A stretch of 64,000 bases of DNA from positions 87,943-151,942 of the forward strand of contig NZ_JACJHY010000018.1 of assembly GCF_014138625.1 (NCBI RefSeq). Reading direction: 5' to 3'. Position numbers and translations under genes: made by a program. Of this stretch, positions 18,318-27,465 are shown in pieces (position 1 is the first letter of the stretch; the number at the start of each line of letters is the position of its first letter). This DNA is from Aminobacter ciceronei. Its GTDB lineage: Bacteria > Pseudomonadota > Alphaproteobacteria > Rhizobiales > Rhizobiaceae. The notes under the pieces are model-generated. The model searched no databases. It worked only from the letters and a program-made list of their open reading frames with translations, and was not told where the DNA came from.

Positions 18318-19318
18318 GCCGCAAAGACGCCATAAACAACCTCTTTCTTAAGCGTCCCGAGCCTGGCGCCTCGGCCAACCCCAAACCCACCGATCGTGTC
18401 CGGACCGGCGCAATCTCCGCGATGGGCGCGTCTCTTCAGGAGATGTCGGAGAATGCGAAGCAGGCCGCTCAGTTACAGAAGCAACTGGCCGAAGGGGACG
18501 CCATCGTTTCGCTCGATCCGGGAAAAATCGATCCGTCACGCATCGCCGACCGAATTCCGATCGACATAGACCCGGACTTCGAGCAGCTCGTTGCGAGTAT
18601 CAGCGAGAATGGGCAACAGGTCCCGATTCTCGTGCGGCCTCATCCCACGTCTGCCGGGCGCTATCAGATCGCCTACGGTCGCCGCCGCTTGCGCGCCACC
18701 GAGAAGCTGGGGCTCGTCGTAAAGGCGATCGTCCGAAACCTGACGGACAACGACATGATCGTTGCGCAGGGGCGTGAGAATCTCGACCGAAAGGACCTCT
18801 CGTTCATCGAGAAGGCATTCTTCGCGCGAAACCTCGAAGACGACGGCTGCGATCGCCGAACAATCATCGCGGCGCTGGCCTCGGACAAGGCCGATATCAG
18901 CCGTTACATCGCGGTCGCGCGCCGGGTGCCGGAAGTAGTCGTTAGGAAAATTGGCCCGGCTCCGAAGTCGGGCAGGGCTCGTTGGCTAGCTCTTGCCGAC
19001 AAGCTCGGGCGGCAATCGTCGATCACGGCGGCTGAGCGCCTTTTGGATGAACCAGCCTTGCGCGCCGCGGACAGCGATGCTCGCTTTGATGCGGTGCTTC
19101 GGTCGTTTGAAGAGAAGGGCAAGAGAACTCGCTCAAGCGCCGAGTCTTGGAAAATCCCAGGCGGGAAGCGCGGCGCCAGAATCGAATCCAGAGAGGGGCG
19201 CACGTCTCTTATCTTCGAGGAGAAGATCGTCCCGGACTTCGCGCAGTTTGTAGCTGCCCGACTGGATGACCTGTTCGTGGAATTCCAGGCCAACAGCGAT
19301 GGAGGCGACAACCAATGA
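18314..19318 (+). CDS. repB: RepB, ParB-type centromere-binding protein
   Basis: 334 residues. The N-terminus MSRKDAINNLFLKRP is the RepB signature for contact with RepA. The ParB nuclease-like core contains ISENGQQVPILVRPHP, YGRRRLRATEKLG and GRENLDRKDLSFIEKA, followed by a helix-turn-helix near ADISRYIAVARRVP. It binds the parS copies just upstream and assists RepA in segregation and repression. Ribosome site GGAGGGC before ATG 18314. Confidence 0.95.
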   Translation: MSRKDAINNLFLKRPEPGASANPKPTDRVRTGAISAMGASLQEMSENAKQAAQLQKQLAEGDAIVSLDPGKIDPSRIADRIPIDIDPDFEQLVASISENGQQVPILVRPHPTSAGRYQIAYGRRRLRATEKLGLVVKAIVRNLTDNDMIVAQGRENLDRKDLSFIEKAFFARNLEDDGCDRRTIIAALASDKADISRYIAVARRVPEVVVRKIGPAPKSGRARWLALADKLGRQSSITAAERLLDEPALRAADSDARFDAVLRSFEEKGKRTRSSAESWKIPGGKRGARIESREGRTSLIFEEKIVPDFAQFVAARLDDLFVEFQANSDGGDNQ

Positions 19319-19365
19319 AATGATGCCGGCGAGTAACCTCGCCATCCAGAGGACGAACCCCGGCA

Positions 19366-19416
19366 AAAGAAAAAGGCCCCCGAAACAGGTTCCGGAAGCC
19401 CTTCTCATAGTGTGGT
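19366..19416 (-). ncRNA. repABC antisense counter-transcribed RNA (inc-alpha)
   Basis: In the 197-base repB-repC gap the minus strand has TTGACG (19451-19446), a 17-base spacer and GATTCT (19428-19423), giving a start near 19416. An intrinsic terminator follows: stem GGCTTCCG / CGGGGGCC (19400-19393 with 19382-19375), then a T-rich tract. The roughly 50-base product matches the small RNAs that silence repC in repABC plasmids by altering the repC leader. The exact ends are inferred. Confidence 0.75.
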
Positions 19417-19515
19417 AGCTAGAGAATCGCATTTCCCGGAATCACCGTCAAGAGTCTTTGAACTCAGCGTCGTTTCGACGAGCGGATTTCTTTTGCCTAA
19501 CAAAAGGTAAAGGGA

Positions 19516-20844
19516 ATGCAGCCATATATTGCAACGACGCCCTTCGGGCGGCGGCCGATGACGCTTGGCCTGATTTCAAGCCAGGTGACGGCCAAGAATA
19601 TCGATCAGGGGGCCAGGGCCTCCAAATGGCAGGTGTTCAGGCACATCCGGGAGGCCAAGGAGGTCCTAGGGGCGACAGATCGCGCACTCTCGATCCTTGA
19701 TGCCCTACTGACGTTCCATCGCGACGAGGAGCTTACCAGCGAGGGCAATCTAATTGTCTTCCCGTCGAACGAGCAGCTTATCCGCCGCGCTAACGGCATG
19801 TCGCCGGCAACGCTGCGGCGTCATCTGGCCAATCTGGTGACCTCCGGCCTGATAATTCGCAGGGACAGCCCAAACGGTAAGCGCTTCGCCCGCAAAGGGC
19901 AGGGCGGTGCGATCGAGCAGGCCTATGGCTTCGATCTGTCGCCAATCCTGGCGCGTGCCGCGGAGTTTCGCGAGCTGGCCGAAGCCGTCGCGGCCGAGCG
20001 CAAGGCATTCCGCGTGGTCAAGGAACGCCTGACCATCTGCCGGCGCGATGTGACCAAGATGATCGATGCCGGCGTCAACCAGAGCGTGCCCGGTAACTGG
20101 CGCGGTTTTCAGCGCCGCTATGACGCGATTATCGCTCGGCTACCGCGGACGGCGCCTCGCCAGGTTATCGAGGCGCTTGCCGACGAACTGGAAGGTCTCT
20201 GGGCCGACGTGCATCAGACGTTGGAATCGTTCGTCAAATCAGAAGATTCGAACGCCAATGAGTCTCATACTGAGCGCCACATACAAAATTCAAACCCAGA
20301 CTTTAATCCTATCGGTGAAACTGAATACGGCTTTAGAAATAAGAATGAAGCGAGCGGCACCGCCGAGCATACCGACAACGTACGAAGCCTGCCAAGACGG
20401 GATTTGCCCTTGGGAATGGTGCTGAGCGCTTGCCCAGACCTGTTGCCCTACGCCGACGGCGGGCAAATCCGGACCTGGCGGGATCTTGTCGCCGCCGCCG
20501 ATCGAGCGCGGCCAAGCATGGGGATCAGCCCAAGCGCCTGGCAGGAGGCGGCCGAGGTTATGGGTCCGCAGCATGCGGCGATCGTGCTGGCCGCGACCCT
20601 GCAACGGGCCGAGAACATCCGCAGCCGTGGCGGCTATCTGCGTGATCTGGTGGAGCGAGCCCGCCAGCAGAAATTCTCGGTCTGGCCGATGATTACAGCG
20701 CTGCTCAACGCCAGGATGGGCGCACTGGAGAAAGCGGCTGCGTCAGGGGTCGCTGGCGGCACTCCGGGAGCGCAAGGCGCTGGCGCCAGTTCGCTGGAGA
20801 TCAGCAGCGCGCTACGCGACAGCGTGAAGAAAAAGGGCTGGTGA
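19516..20844 (+). CDS. repC: RepC, replication initiator
   Basis: 442 residues, usual for RepC. The N-terminal winged-helix DNA-binding part includes TTPFGRRPMTLGLI, KWQVFRHIREAKEVLG and SPATLRRHLANLVTSGLIIRRDSPNGKRF. The C-terminal domain (SPSAWQEAAEVMGPQHAAIV, IRSRGGYLRDLVERA) is family-typical. It initiates replication at an origin inside its own gene. Translation is controlled by the antisense RNA in the leader; AAAGGGA precedes ATG 19516. Confidence 0.95.
   Translation: MQPYIATTPFGRRPMTLGLISSQVTAKNIDQGARASKWQVFRHIREAKEVLGATDRALSILDALLTFHRDEELTSEGNLIVFPSNEQLIRRANGMSPATLRRHLANLVTSGLIIRRDSPNGKRFARKGQGGAIEQAYGFDLSPILARAAEFRELAEAVAAERKAFRVVKERLTICRRDVTKMIDAGVNQSVPGNWRGFQRRYDAIIARLPRTAPRQVIEALADELEGLWADVHQTLESFVKSEDSNANESHTERHIQNSNPDFNPIGETEYGFRNKNEASGTAEHTDNVRSLPRRDLPLGMVLSACPDLLPYADGGQIRTWRDLVAAADRARPSMGISPSAWQEAAEVMGPQHAAIVLAATLQRAENIRSRGGYLRDLVERARQQKFSVWPMITALLNARMGALEKAAASGVAGGTPGAQGAGASSLEISSALRDSVKKKGW
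20231..20352. other. AT-rich block in repC, candidate oriV
   Basis: About 120 bases inside repC are clearly richer in A and T than the flanks (for example CATACAAAATTCAAACC and TTTAGAAATAAGAATG). repABC plasmids place the origin in an AT-rich stretch in the middle of repC, cut off from the conserved protein domains. Location inferred from composition and family knowledge only. Confidence 0.55.
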
Positions 20845-20855
20845 CGTTGGTTCGG

Positions 20856-21788
20856 CTACCCGGGGGATGCGTCTGCGATGAGCCCGGAGCGCCGAGCTCG
20901 GTCGATCAGGTTCTTGACGGATGACGGCGACCATTTAGAGCCGCCGCGGGGCGTCCGTTCATGCAAACGCTCGAGCTGCGCGGCGATCTCGCGCAGTGTC
21001 AGGTCCGGGTTCGAGGCGTGGATGCCGGCCACGAGCGTCATCAGCCGGTCTTCGGGCAAGCGAGGAGGGGACTTCTTCAGCAGCCCCGGATCGGCGAGAT
21101 GCTCGGCGACTAGCCACTTCACGGCCCGGCGCAGACGCTCCGGCGTCCAGTCGAGACCACGCTGCTTCAGCACGCGGGCGATGTCGTCCCAGGTATGATC
21201 CGGCCGCATCCGGCGCACCGTCGGGAGCCATTGGTTCAGCGTCGCTTGTACGCGGACGCCGAATGCCGCCTTCTGGGCCGCGGTAACCTTGGCCAGAGCG
21301 TCCGACCGGCGCTCACGGAGTCCAGGATTGCCCGGCAGCTTGCCCTTGGACTTCGCCGCCTTGATCCCTGCCTTGGTGCGTTCGGAGATCAGCGCGCGCT
21401 CGAGCTGCGCCACGGCGCCAAGCACCTGCAGCGAGAACATGCCCTGCGGCGTCGTGGTGTCGATCGGATCCCGCAGCGATCGGAAATGCGCGCCCTTCGT
21501 CGTCAGGTCCTCCATGACCTCCAGCAGGTGGCTGACGGAGCGTGCCAGGCGATCGAGGCGTACCACAACGAGCGTATCGTCGGCGCCGATCTCCCGGAGG
21601 AGCCTCGCGAGGGCAGGGCGGGCACGGGAGGCGCCGGAGCCGTGCTCCTCGACGATCATCTCGCAGCCGGCCGCGCGCAGCTCCATTTCCTGCGCGGCCG
21701 TTGCCTGCTCGTCTGTAGAGACGCGCGCATAGCCGATTTGCCGGCCCTGTGGTCGACGGGAGACTCGAATTTGCGTTTTAGCGGCCAT
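20856..21788 (-). CDS. Serine site-specific recombinase (resolvase/invertase family)
   Basis: 310 residues from ATG 21788. The N-terminal catalytic domain has IGYARVSTDEQATAAQ (nucleophile Ser), ARPALARLLREI, DTLVVVRLDRLARSVSHLLE and AQLERALISERTKAG, as in Tn3-type resolvases. The C-terminal part is about 100 residues longer than short resolvases and contains helix-turn-helix-like repeats (HTWDDIARVLKQRG; LTLREIAAQLERLHE). It is convergent to repC with an 11-base gap. It may be the resolvase of the element whose transposase stump lies at 32.4 kb; that link is inference. Confidence 0.85.
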   Translation of the reverse strand: MAAKTQIRVSRRPQGRQIGYARVSTDEQATAAQEMELRAAGCEMIVEEHGSGASRARPALARLLREIGADDTLVVVRLDRLARSVSHLLEVMEDLTTKGAHFRSLRDPIDTTTPQGMFSLQVLGAVAQLERALISERTKAGIKAAKSKGKLPGNPGLRERRSDALAKVTAAQKAAFGVRVQATLNQWLPTVRRMRPDHTWDDIARVLKQRGLDWTPERLRRAVKWLVAEHLADPGLLKKSPPRLPEDRLMTLVAGIHASNPDLTLREIAAQLERLHERTPRGGSKWSPSSVKNLIDRARRSGLIADASPG

Positions 21789-22015
21789 CCTGAGCGTCTG
21801 AGAGTGCGTTAGGGAAAAGATTTTCCAAACGCAGAGGATAAGGATAACCGATCGTTTGTAAACGTCTCTTGAGCAGCTTTTCCAGCCATAGGAACCCGGC
21901 CAAGCCAGGAAAACGGGCATTCTCGTCGATCTGAGCTTCGATCGGCGTCCCGCTGTTCAGTCCCGAAGGCCTGGCGTGTCTATATAGTACGCGCGCGGGA
22001 GAGTCCGTCGCTATG

Positions 22016-22044
22016 ACGGAAGCGAAAGGTGTGATAGCTTCCGT
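22016..22044. promoter_or_regulatory. Inverted repeat upstream of the DUF1612-type gene
   Basis: ACGGAAGC and GCTTCCGT form a perfect 8-bp inverted repeat with a 13-base centre, in the 282-base divergent gap before the gene at 22071. A TATATAG stretch lies just upstream near 21981. It could be an operator for that helix-turn-helix protein or part of a recombination site for the divergent recombinase. Confidence 0.4.
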
Positions 22045-22070
22045 TTGAGAAGCAATGCCACGCGAGAACA

Positions 22071-23183
22071 ATGGCTTACACAATCGAAAGCCTGCCTCTA
22101 GAGACCCTGCTTCCGGCGATTGGGAGAGCGGAGGACCAGCTTGCCCGGCTGGATGAGCAGGTCCGCCGCAGTCCGGTCGGCGAGGGCTTTGTCGAGCGCG
22201 GCCACTTCTTCGACGCGGCGGCTAGCATGTGGGTGGGGGGCGAGCTTGTCCATGTCGAGGATCTCGTTCTCCACGATGGGCGCATGGACGCTCGGGCGCC
22301 AACCCATGAGTTGACGATCGCCCACCGGATCCTGCGAGCTCGGCGCCGCATCGCCGGCGCGAAGCCGGGCTGGGCTGTGAGCGAAGCCGGCATTGGCGCT
22401 CTGACGGGATACGCGGAACAGGAGCGCGAGGCCGAGGGAGGTGACGGCACGGCGTCCGTCGACGAGACGGCCGACTTCGATCTCCTGCCTGGGGACGATC
22501 CGCTTGCTCAGGAGCTCGCCAATGTGGATGCGCTCCTCGAGCAGTCGCAGCGCCTGATCGATCGAGTGTCCGACCGGAAGGGCGCGGGCCGCTCAGCCCT
22601 TGTCGTCGGCGACCTCGTCGTTCGCGACGCCGACTGGGACGAGGCGGATCGCCTCACGCAGTGGAAGCGGGTTGTAGCCGAGGTGGCGGACCTGCCTCCA
22701 ACGCTTGCCGCGGCGCTGATCTGGGAAGCTTGGGAATCCCTCGAACCCATGCAGCGTCAGCACTGGCTCGGCAGCCAGTTCGTGAGCGCCTATCTTCGGG
22801 CGCGGGGCAAGGTGGCCTCGCACCTCTTCGGCTTCAATGTCGGGCTGAAGGCCGTGCCGAGGGAGCGCCGGCGATCGGCGAACCGCCTGACCCGCATTCT
22901 CGCATTGCTCGATGCGATGTCGGCGTCGGCCGAACTTGGCATGAAGGAGATCGCTCGATTGGCGCAAGCACGTGAGCTGATGACGCGGCGCCTCGCCGGC
23001 CGGCGCTCGTCGAGCAGCCTGCCGACGACGATCGAGCTCATCCTGTCGCGGCCAATCGTGTCGGCCCCGATGATCGCCAAGACCGCCAAGGTCACGCAAC
23101 GCGGCGCCCTCAATCTCATCGGCGAACTCGGTGTTCGTGAGGTGACGGGAAGGGGCCGTTACCGAGCCTGGGGCGTGCTTTAG
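22071..23183 (+). CDS. RHE_PE00001-type (DUF1612/HTH) plasmid protein
   Basis: 370 residues, soluble. The sequence (ALIWEAWESLEPMQRQHWLG, LRARGKVASHLFGFNVGLK, MIAKTAKVTQRGALNLIGEL near the C-terminus) resembles a family common beside rhizobial repABC genes. It combines a Fic-like/DUF1612 region with a C-terminal winged helix; the last 45 residues look like a DNA-binding helix-turn-helix. Function unknown. An inverted repeat in front suggests autoregulation. Confidence 0.6.
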   Translation: MAYTIESLPLETLLPAIGRAEDQLARLDEQVRRSPVGEGFVERGHFFDAAASMWVGGELVHVEDLVLHDGRMDARAPTHELTIAHRILRARRRIAGAKPGWAVSEAGIGALTGYAEQEREAEGGDGTASVDETADFDLLPGDDPLAQELANVDALLEQSQRLIDRVSDRKGAGRSALVVGDLVVRDADWDEADRLTQWKRVVAEVADLPPTLAAALIWEAWESLEPMQRQHWLGSQFVSAYLRARGKVASHLFGFNVGLKAVPRERRRSANRLTRILALLDAMSASAELGMKEIARLAQARELMTRRLAGRRSSSSLPTTIELILSRPIVSAPMIAKTAKVTQRGALNLIGELGVREVTGRGRYRAWGVL

Positions 23184-23211
23184 CGGCTCGCCGCGCTATG
23201 CGGCCACCCCA

Positions 23212-25377
23212 CTAAGCCGCCGCCAAGCGCCGAGCCGTCAGTGCGCGCAGGTCCGCGATCGAAAGCAGCGTTCGCCGGGACCACGTGTCGAACGCCGCTC
23301 GATCACGGACGCCATTTTCGAAGCCTCGATTGTCCTCGGCCAGCCTTGTCAACTCGCGAACGAAATGTCCCAGTTCGGTGTCGTCATCGACATTGATCTG
23401 CATGTAGGAGGCCAAAACCTCGAGACCCTCGACGGCAACGGGCACGCCGTCGGGATTATAGTTGTTGGCGACATCTTCAAGTTCGGCGAGGCACCGCCTC
23501 CAGCCCTCGACCGCAAGTCTTTCCTTCTCGCCGCGCGGCCCTCGTTGGACGAGCGCATTCGCGAGCGCATGAAGCCGCTCCGGTGCCTGGTCGAGCCAGC
23601 GGTCCACGATGGGCATTGCGACCTGGGTCGGGCTGCGCGAATGCGTTCTGGCGTCAGCGGCGATCGTCGTGATCCGCCCAGGAGCAAAGTTGAGGTGCCG
23701 GCAGACCTCAAGCTGGAGTGACCGCAGTTCGGCGACGTTGATTGGCCACCACCGTGCAAATTCCTGCGCGCGGTAGAAAGCGATCACTTCTACCGCATGG
23801 CGTCCGTTGCTCAGACTCCGTCGCTTGAACTCGACAAGGCTGAAGGAGGCAAACTCCTCATTGCTGCCATCCGCGGTGAAATCACGAAACGGATCGACCA
23901 AAACGGCGAGGGCGCGCGTGCTCGCCTTCAGCTCGAGCAACTTCTTGATGCGATCGATCTGGTCGATCTTTCCTCCGAAGCGTCGCAAGCGGCTGCCATG
24001 AACGAAGGGCATGCGCTGTTCCAGCTTCGATCTTCCCAATTGCCACCAACCGACGAGCTCGCGCAGCCAGTCCTGCCGTGCATCTGGGTCCAAGGGCTCC
24101 GCCATCGGGTAACCGGCGGGCAGCGGCAACGAGTCGACGTCCGTCGCCGGCAAATCGAGGTGAACAATGAGGGTATTGCCTTCCGCTTCCGCGCCAGCGA
24201 CCGCAACGACCCGCTCATAGACCTCGTCGATTTCGCTGCCCTGAATCGACGTCGGGCCGTTCGGGAGGCTCGGAGTCGCCCAAAGGCGCCTCGTCGTGCC
24301 CGGAGCGACGGCGGTATCCACGCCGCCCCGTTGCAGCGGGATAGGCTCAACCCGGATCGAGGGGGTATAGGGCAGCCCTTCAAACGTCAGCAGACACACG
24401 GCGTCGCTCTCGCGGCCCGCTTCGAAGGTGGCACCGGAGACGACCAACAAGCGCCGCGCACTGTCACCAGCGTGATCGTAGACATGATCAAATTGGGTGG
24501 CGTGCTCATGCTTGTGACCGTGAATGACAACGTCGAACTCGCGATCGCGCAGGAATGCCCGCACCTGCTCGAGATTGGAAATATCGGAAAATGCCTTGAT
24601 CTCTTCGCGAAGGCTTGGCGCCCGCAAATGATGATGCAGCACCGCGATGCGCAGTTGGCGCCCGTGTTCCGGGCGAGGCGTCCGGTCCACCAACCGCCTC
24701 ACCTGCTCCAATTGATGTTCCGAAATCCGGGCCATGTCGTACCGGGCGAGGGCGTCGAGCTGATGTCGTAGCTTGCCCTCCTTTTCCGTGTCGGACCCGG
24801 ATGCGAGGTGCGGCAACTGCGCCCACACGCTCGCGAGCGGCTCCGGTAACACGGCAGCCGCGTGGCACCAATTGCTCGAGTTGATCGGAAAGATCGCCCA
24901 GTCGTTGCCGGTGCCGATAAGCGAATGCGGCGCAGTGGAGCCCGCGTCATCGACACCATCGAGCCAAGGCACGACACATCCGCGCGCGCGCCACGTCGCG
25001 CAGAAGTCCTTGTACCGCTCGGCGGTCCCAGGATCGTACGCGCGGTCGACATCGTGATTTCCAGGCGTCGCCACAATGCGCCCGGCGGTGATGCCGAGCG
25101 GTCCAAAGAAGCTGAGCAGCAGATCGAGAAGGAGCTCGTGGCCGCCCTGTCGGCCGCGGTCCTGCGCGTCCCCCGAAAAGATCACGCCGTCGAGGCTGCG
25201 CCCTTCGAGTGACAAGCGCTCGGCCAGCCGTTCGAACACTTGGCGAAGAGCGGCCTCGCGCGTCTGGGGCTGCAGGCCGGCGACGACCGTCTTGCGATCA
25301 TCGCGTTCCAACGCCGTCCCTGCATAGGCGATGTGCGCATCGGTGACGTGCAGGAACGTCGCGGAAGTCGAATTCAT
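23212..25377 (-). CDS. Calcineurin-like phosphoesterase fused to a thymidylate-synthase-like domain
   Basis: 721 residues, two modules. Residues 8-320 are a metallophosphoesterase with the full metal set: DAH (13-15), SGDAQD (68-73), GNHD (106-109), HHH (248-250) and GHKH (287-290). Residues about 435-590 follow the thymidylate synthase order: HGSR (460-463), DQ (472-473), ASTRALAVLVDP (485-496), FYRAQEFARWWPIN (534-547). The catalytic Cys position of synthases falls in FASFSLVEF, with no Cys. The C-terminal half may therefore bind a nucleotide rather than methylate it. No signal peptide. Divergent from the MazG-like gene, 130 bases apart. Likely a nucleotide-targeting conflict protein; I know no named family with this fusion. 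Confidence 0.7.
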   Translation of the reverse strand: MNSTSATFLHVTDAHIAYAGTALERDDRKTVVAGLQPQTREAALRQVFERLAERLSLEGRSLDGVIFSGDAQDRGRQGGHELLLDLLLSFFGPLGITAGRIVATPGNHDVDRAYDPGTAERYKDFCATWRARGCVVPWLDGVDDAGSTAPHSLIGTGNDWAIFPINSSNWCHAAAVLPEPLASVWAQLPHLASGSDTEKEGKLRHQLDALARYDMARISEHQLEQVRRLVDRTPRPEHGRQLRIAVLHHHLRAPSLREEIKAFSDISNLEQVRAFLRDREFDVVIHGHKHEHATQFDHVYDHAGDSARRLLVVSGATFEAGRESDAVCLLTFEGLPYTPSIRVEPIPLQRGGVDTAVAPGTTRRLWATPSLPNGPTSIQGSEIDEVYERVVAVAGAEAEGNTLIVHLDLPATDVDSLPLPAGYPMAEPLDPDARQDWLRELVGWWQLGRSKLEQRMPFVHGSRLRRFGGKIDQIDRIKKLLELKASTRALAVLVDPFRDFTADGSNEEFASFSLVEFKRRSLSNGRHAVEVIAFYRAQEFARWWPINVAELRSLQLEVCRHLNFAPGRITTIAADARTHSRSPTQVAMPIVDRWLDQAPERLHALANALVQRGPRGEKERLAVEGWRRCLAELEDVANNYNPDGVPVAVEGLEVLASYMQINVDDDTELGHFVRELTRLAEDNRGFENGVRDRAAFDTWSRRTLLSIADLRALTARRLAAA

Positions 25378-25507
25378 CTAGTGCGCCCTCGCTCGCGAGT
25401 AAAACCGCTAACTCTTCTTATGTACTATCGGTCCCAGCAGAATTCGCCATGCCATGCACTTGCGTCAATGGCTTCGGTGCGGCAAGATTCGTGGGAGGGG
25501 GTATCGT

Positions 25508-26734
25508 ATGGCGGTCGACGGTCGCGCGCTCATCCGGAGCCAGGGCTCCCTCTTCGGCGATGGCGACCGACCCATCGGCCTCGACGAATACCAGACCTTC
25601 ACCACCCGAACCGATCGCAACGATAAGGCAGGCGCAGACGGCCTCGGCTTCGTGCTCCTCGGATTGTTCGGGGAAGTCGGAAGTCTCTTGAGCGCGCTCA
25701 AAAAGAAGCAGCGCGACAAGGACGCCTTCGCCGCCTATCACGACGAGGTCATCGAAGAGCTGGGCGACGCTCTGTGGTACTTTGCGAACGCCGCGCTTCG
25801 CGCTGAGTTGTCGCTGAGCCAAATTGCGCGCAGCGTCCCCGCCAAGCTCGAAGACTGGGACTACAAGGGCCGCTCTGGCGCCTCGACGTTCGAGGATCTT
25901 CAGCAGTCGGACGTGGCCTTCGGTGGGGCATTGGCCGGCGACGAGGTGGAGCATCGGTTGCTTGCCCTGGCCGGAAAGGTGGGCGTGCTCCTCGCCGACT
26001 GGAGCGAAGGGCAGATCAAGAAGAACCGCGACCGTCTCTCGGCGGATCTCGTCGAGATCTTCCGCGCACTGCTGATGGCAGCAGACGATGCTCAGGTGAG
26101 TCTCGAACAGGCGGCCCGCAACAACGTGGTCAAGACGCTCGGTCGCTGGCCGGATGAACAGCAATGGGGTCCCTTGTTCGATGACGGCTTCCCCAACTAT
26201 GAGCAATTGCCGCGCCAGATGCGGGTCGAGTTTATCGAGCGGGCGGTGAACGGCCGCACATTCGTCGTCCAGCAGTGGAACGGGGTCAACTTGGGAAGTC
26301 CGCTGACCGACAACCGCCACGAACCGGACGACTATCGATACCACGACGTCTTCCACCTCGCCTTCGCCGGGATTCTCGGATGGTCGCCGACGATGCGGGC
26401 GTTGCTGCGCCTCAAACGCAAGAGCCGTCCCGAGATCGATGAGAACGAAGACGGGGCGCGCGCCAACATCATCGAAGAAGGCATCTCGACGTGGATCTTC
26501 AATCATGGTCTACGCCAAGCCGAGTTTCGGAACGCCACCACTCTCGACTACGGACTGCTCAAGGCCGTGCATGAGCTGGTCCGCGGCTACGAGGTCGAGA
26601 GCCGTCCCCTCTGGCAATGGGAACGCGCGATCCTCGAAGGATTCCGGGTGTTCCGCGAGCTCAAGAAGCATCGCAACGGGGCGGTCATCATCGACCTCGC
26701 CAAGCGCACCATAGAATTTGAAGAGCTGACATGA
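25508..26734 (+). CDS. MazG-like nucleotide pyrophosphohydrolase with extra C-terminal domain
   Basis: 408 residues from ATG 25508, which has a GGGAGGGGG ribosome site. Residues 25-105 carry the all-alpha MazG pattern: LLGLFGEVGSLL, then HDEVIEELGDALWYF, with Glu56, Glu80, Glu83, Glu84 and Asp87 able to bind Mg. Residues 230-400 form a second, mostly helical domain (YHDVFHLAFAGILGW, NIIEEGISTWIFNHG) that I cannot assign. MazG enzymes hydrolyse NTPs or dNTPs to NMP and PPi. It overlaps the UDG-like gene by ATGA, so the two are co-translated. Confidence 0.7.
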   Translation: MAVDGRALIRSQGSLFGDGDRPIGLDEYQTFTTRTDRNDKAGADGLGFVLLGLFGEVGSLLSALKKKQRDKDAFAAYHDEVIEELGDALWYFANAALRAELSLSQIARSVPAKLEDWDYKGRSGASTFEDLQQSDVAFGGALAGDEVEHRLLALAGKVGVLLADWSEGQIKKNRDRLSADLVEIFRALLMAADDAQVSLEQAARNNVVKTLGRWPDEQQWGPLFDDGFPNYEQLPRQMRVEFIERAVNGRTFVVQQWNGVNLGSPLTDNRHEPDDYRYHDVFHLAFAGILGWSPTMRALLRLKRKSRPEIDENEDGARANIIEEGISTWIFNHGLRQAEFRNATTLDYGLLKAVHELVRGYEVESRPLWQWERAILEGFRVFRELKKHRNGAVIIDLAKRTIEFEELT

Positions 26735-27414
26735 CTGACCACCCGCGGAACGCCGAAGAGTTTGTCGAACTCGTCGCCGCCCTGAGGTTCGAAGACGCCT
26801 TTAATCCCTATTCGGACCTGTGCTCCGACTTTGACCGTCCGGACGCAGCCCGCATACGCCGCCGCAACCTCGTGATGGTTTTGGAAGCCGCGATCGACCG
26901 GGGCGTTCATTCCATCTGGGTCGCCCGGGATCTGGGATATCGCGGCGGCCGGCGCACGGGTCTGGCGCTCACCGACGAAGTCCATCTTCGTGCTCACGCA
27001 GACCTTTTAGGAACGCCCCCGCTGGCGCGGTCCACCAATGGTCCGGTCATGGCCGAGCGCACCGCCACGGTGATTTGGCAGATGCTGGTCGCTATCAAGC
27101 AGCCGGTCTTTCTTTGGAACGTCTTTCCACTCCATCCGCACGCCTCCGGCGATCCCATGTCCAATCGCTGCCACACCCGCGGCGAACGCTTGGCGTGCCG
27201 CCACATCATGGTCGGGCTCATTCATCTGCTCTCCCCGCACCACGTCCTCGCCATCGGCCGTGACGCTCAGCTGGCGCTCGAGGACCTGGGCGTGGCGGCC
27301 GAGAAGGTCAGGCACCCCAGCTACGGTGGGCAGGCCGAGTTCATCTCTGGCGTCAGTACCCACTATGGTCTGGACGCCGGGGACCGCCACGATAGTGCAC
27401 CCCTCTTCGCCTGA
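26731..27414 (+). CDS. Uracil-DNA-glycosylase-superfamily protein
   Basis: 227 residues. The UDG-fold order is present: VARDLGYRGGRRTGLALTDE (residues about 65-84, comparable to the GxxPGxxxxxTGxxF loop), VFLWNVFPLHPH near 127, and a late VRHPSYGG near 193 resembling the HPS motif that closes on DNA. It may excise uracil or a modified base, or have turned into a nucleotide-binding relative. It is the second gene of a two-gene unit with the MazG-like protein. Substrate cannot be read from sequence. Confidence 0.6.
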   Translation: MTDHPRNAEEFVELVAALRFEDAFNPYSDLCSDFDRPDAARIRRRNLVMVLEAAIDRGVHSIWVARDLGYRGGRRTGLALTDEVHLRAHADLLGTPPLARSTNGPVMAERTATVIWQMLVAIKQPVFLWNVFPLHPHASGDPMSNRCHTRGERLACRHIMVGLIHLLSPHHVLAIGRDAQLALEDLGVAAEKVRHPSYGGQAEFISGVSTHYGLDAGDRHDSAPLFA

Positions 27415-27436
27415 GCGCTCTCACATCGACCGTAAG

Positions 27437-27465
27437 GCGTAGCGAGGCCGCGGGTGCCTCTACGC
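27437..27465. terminator. Hairpin between convergent genes
   Basis: GCGTA-GC-GAGGC and GCCTC-TACGC form a 10-bp stem with a two-base bulge and a seven-base loop, between the UDG-like gene and the thymidylate-synthase-like gene and covering the latter's stop codon. There is no T-run, so termination is uncertain. Confidence 0.3.
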
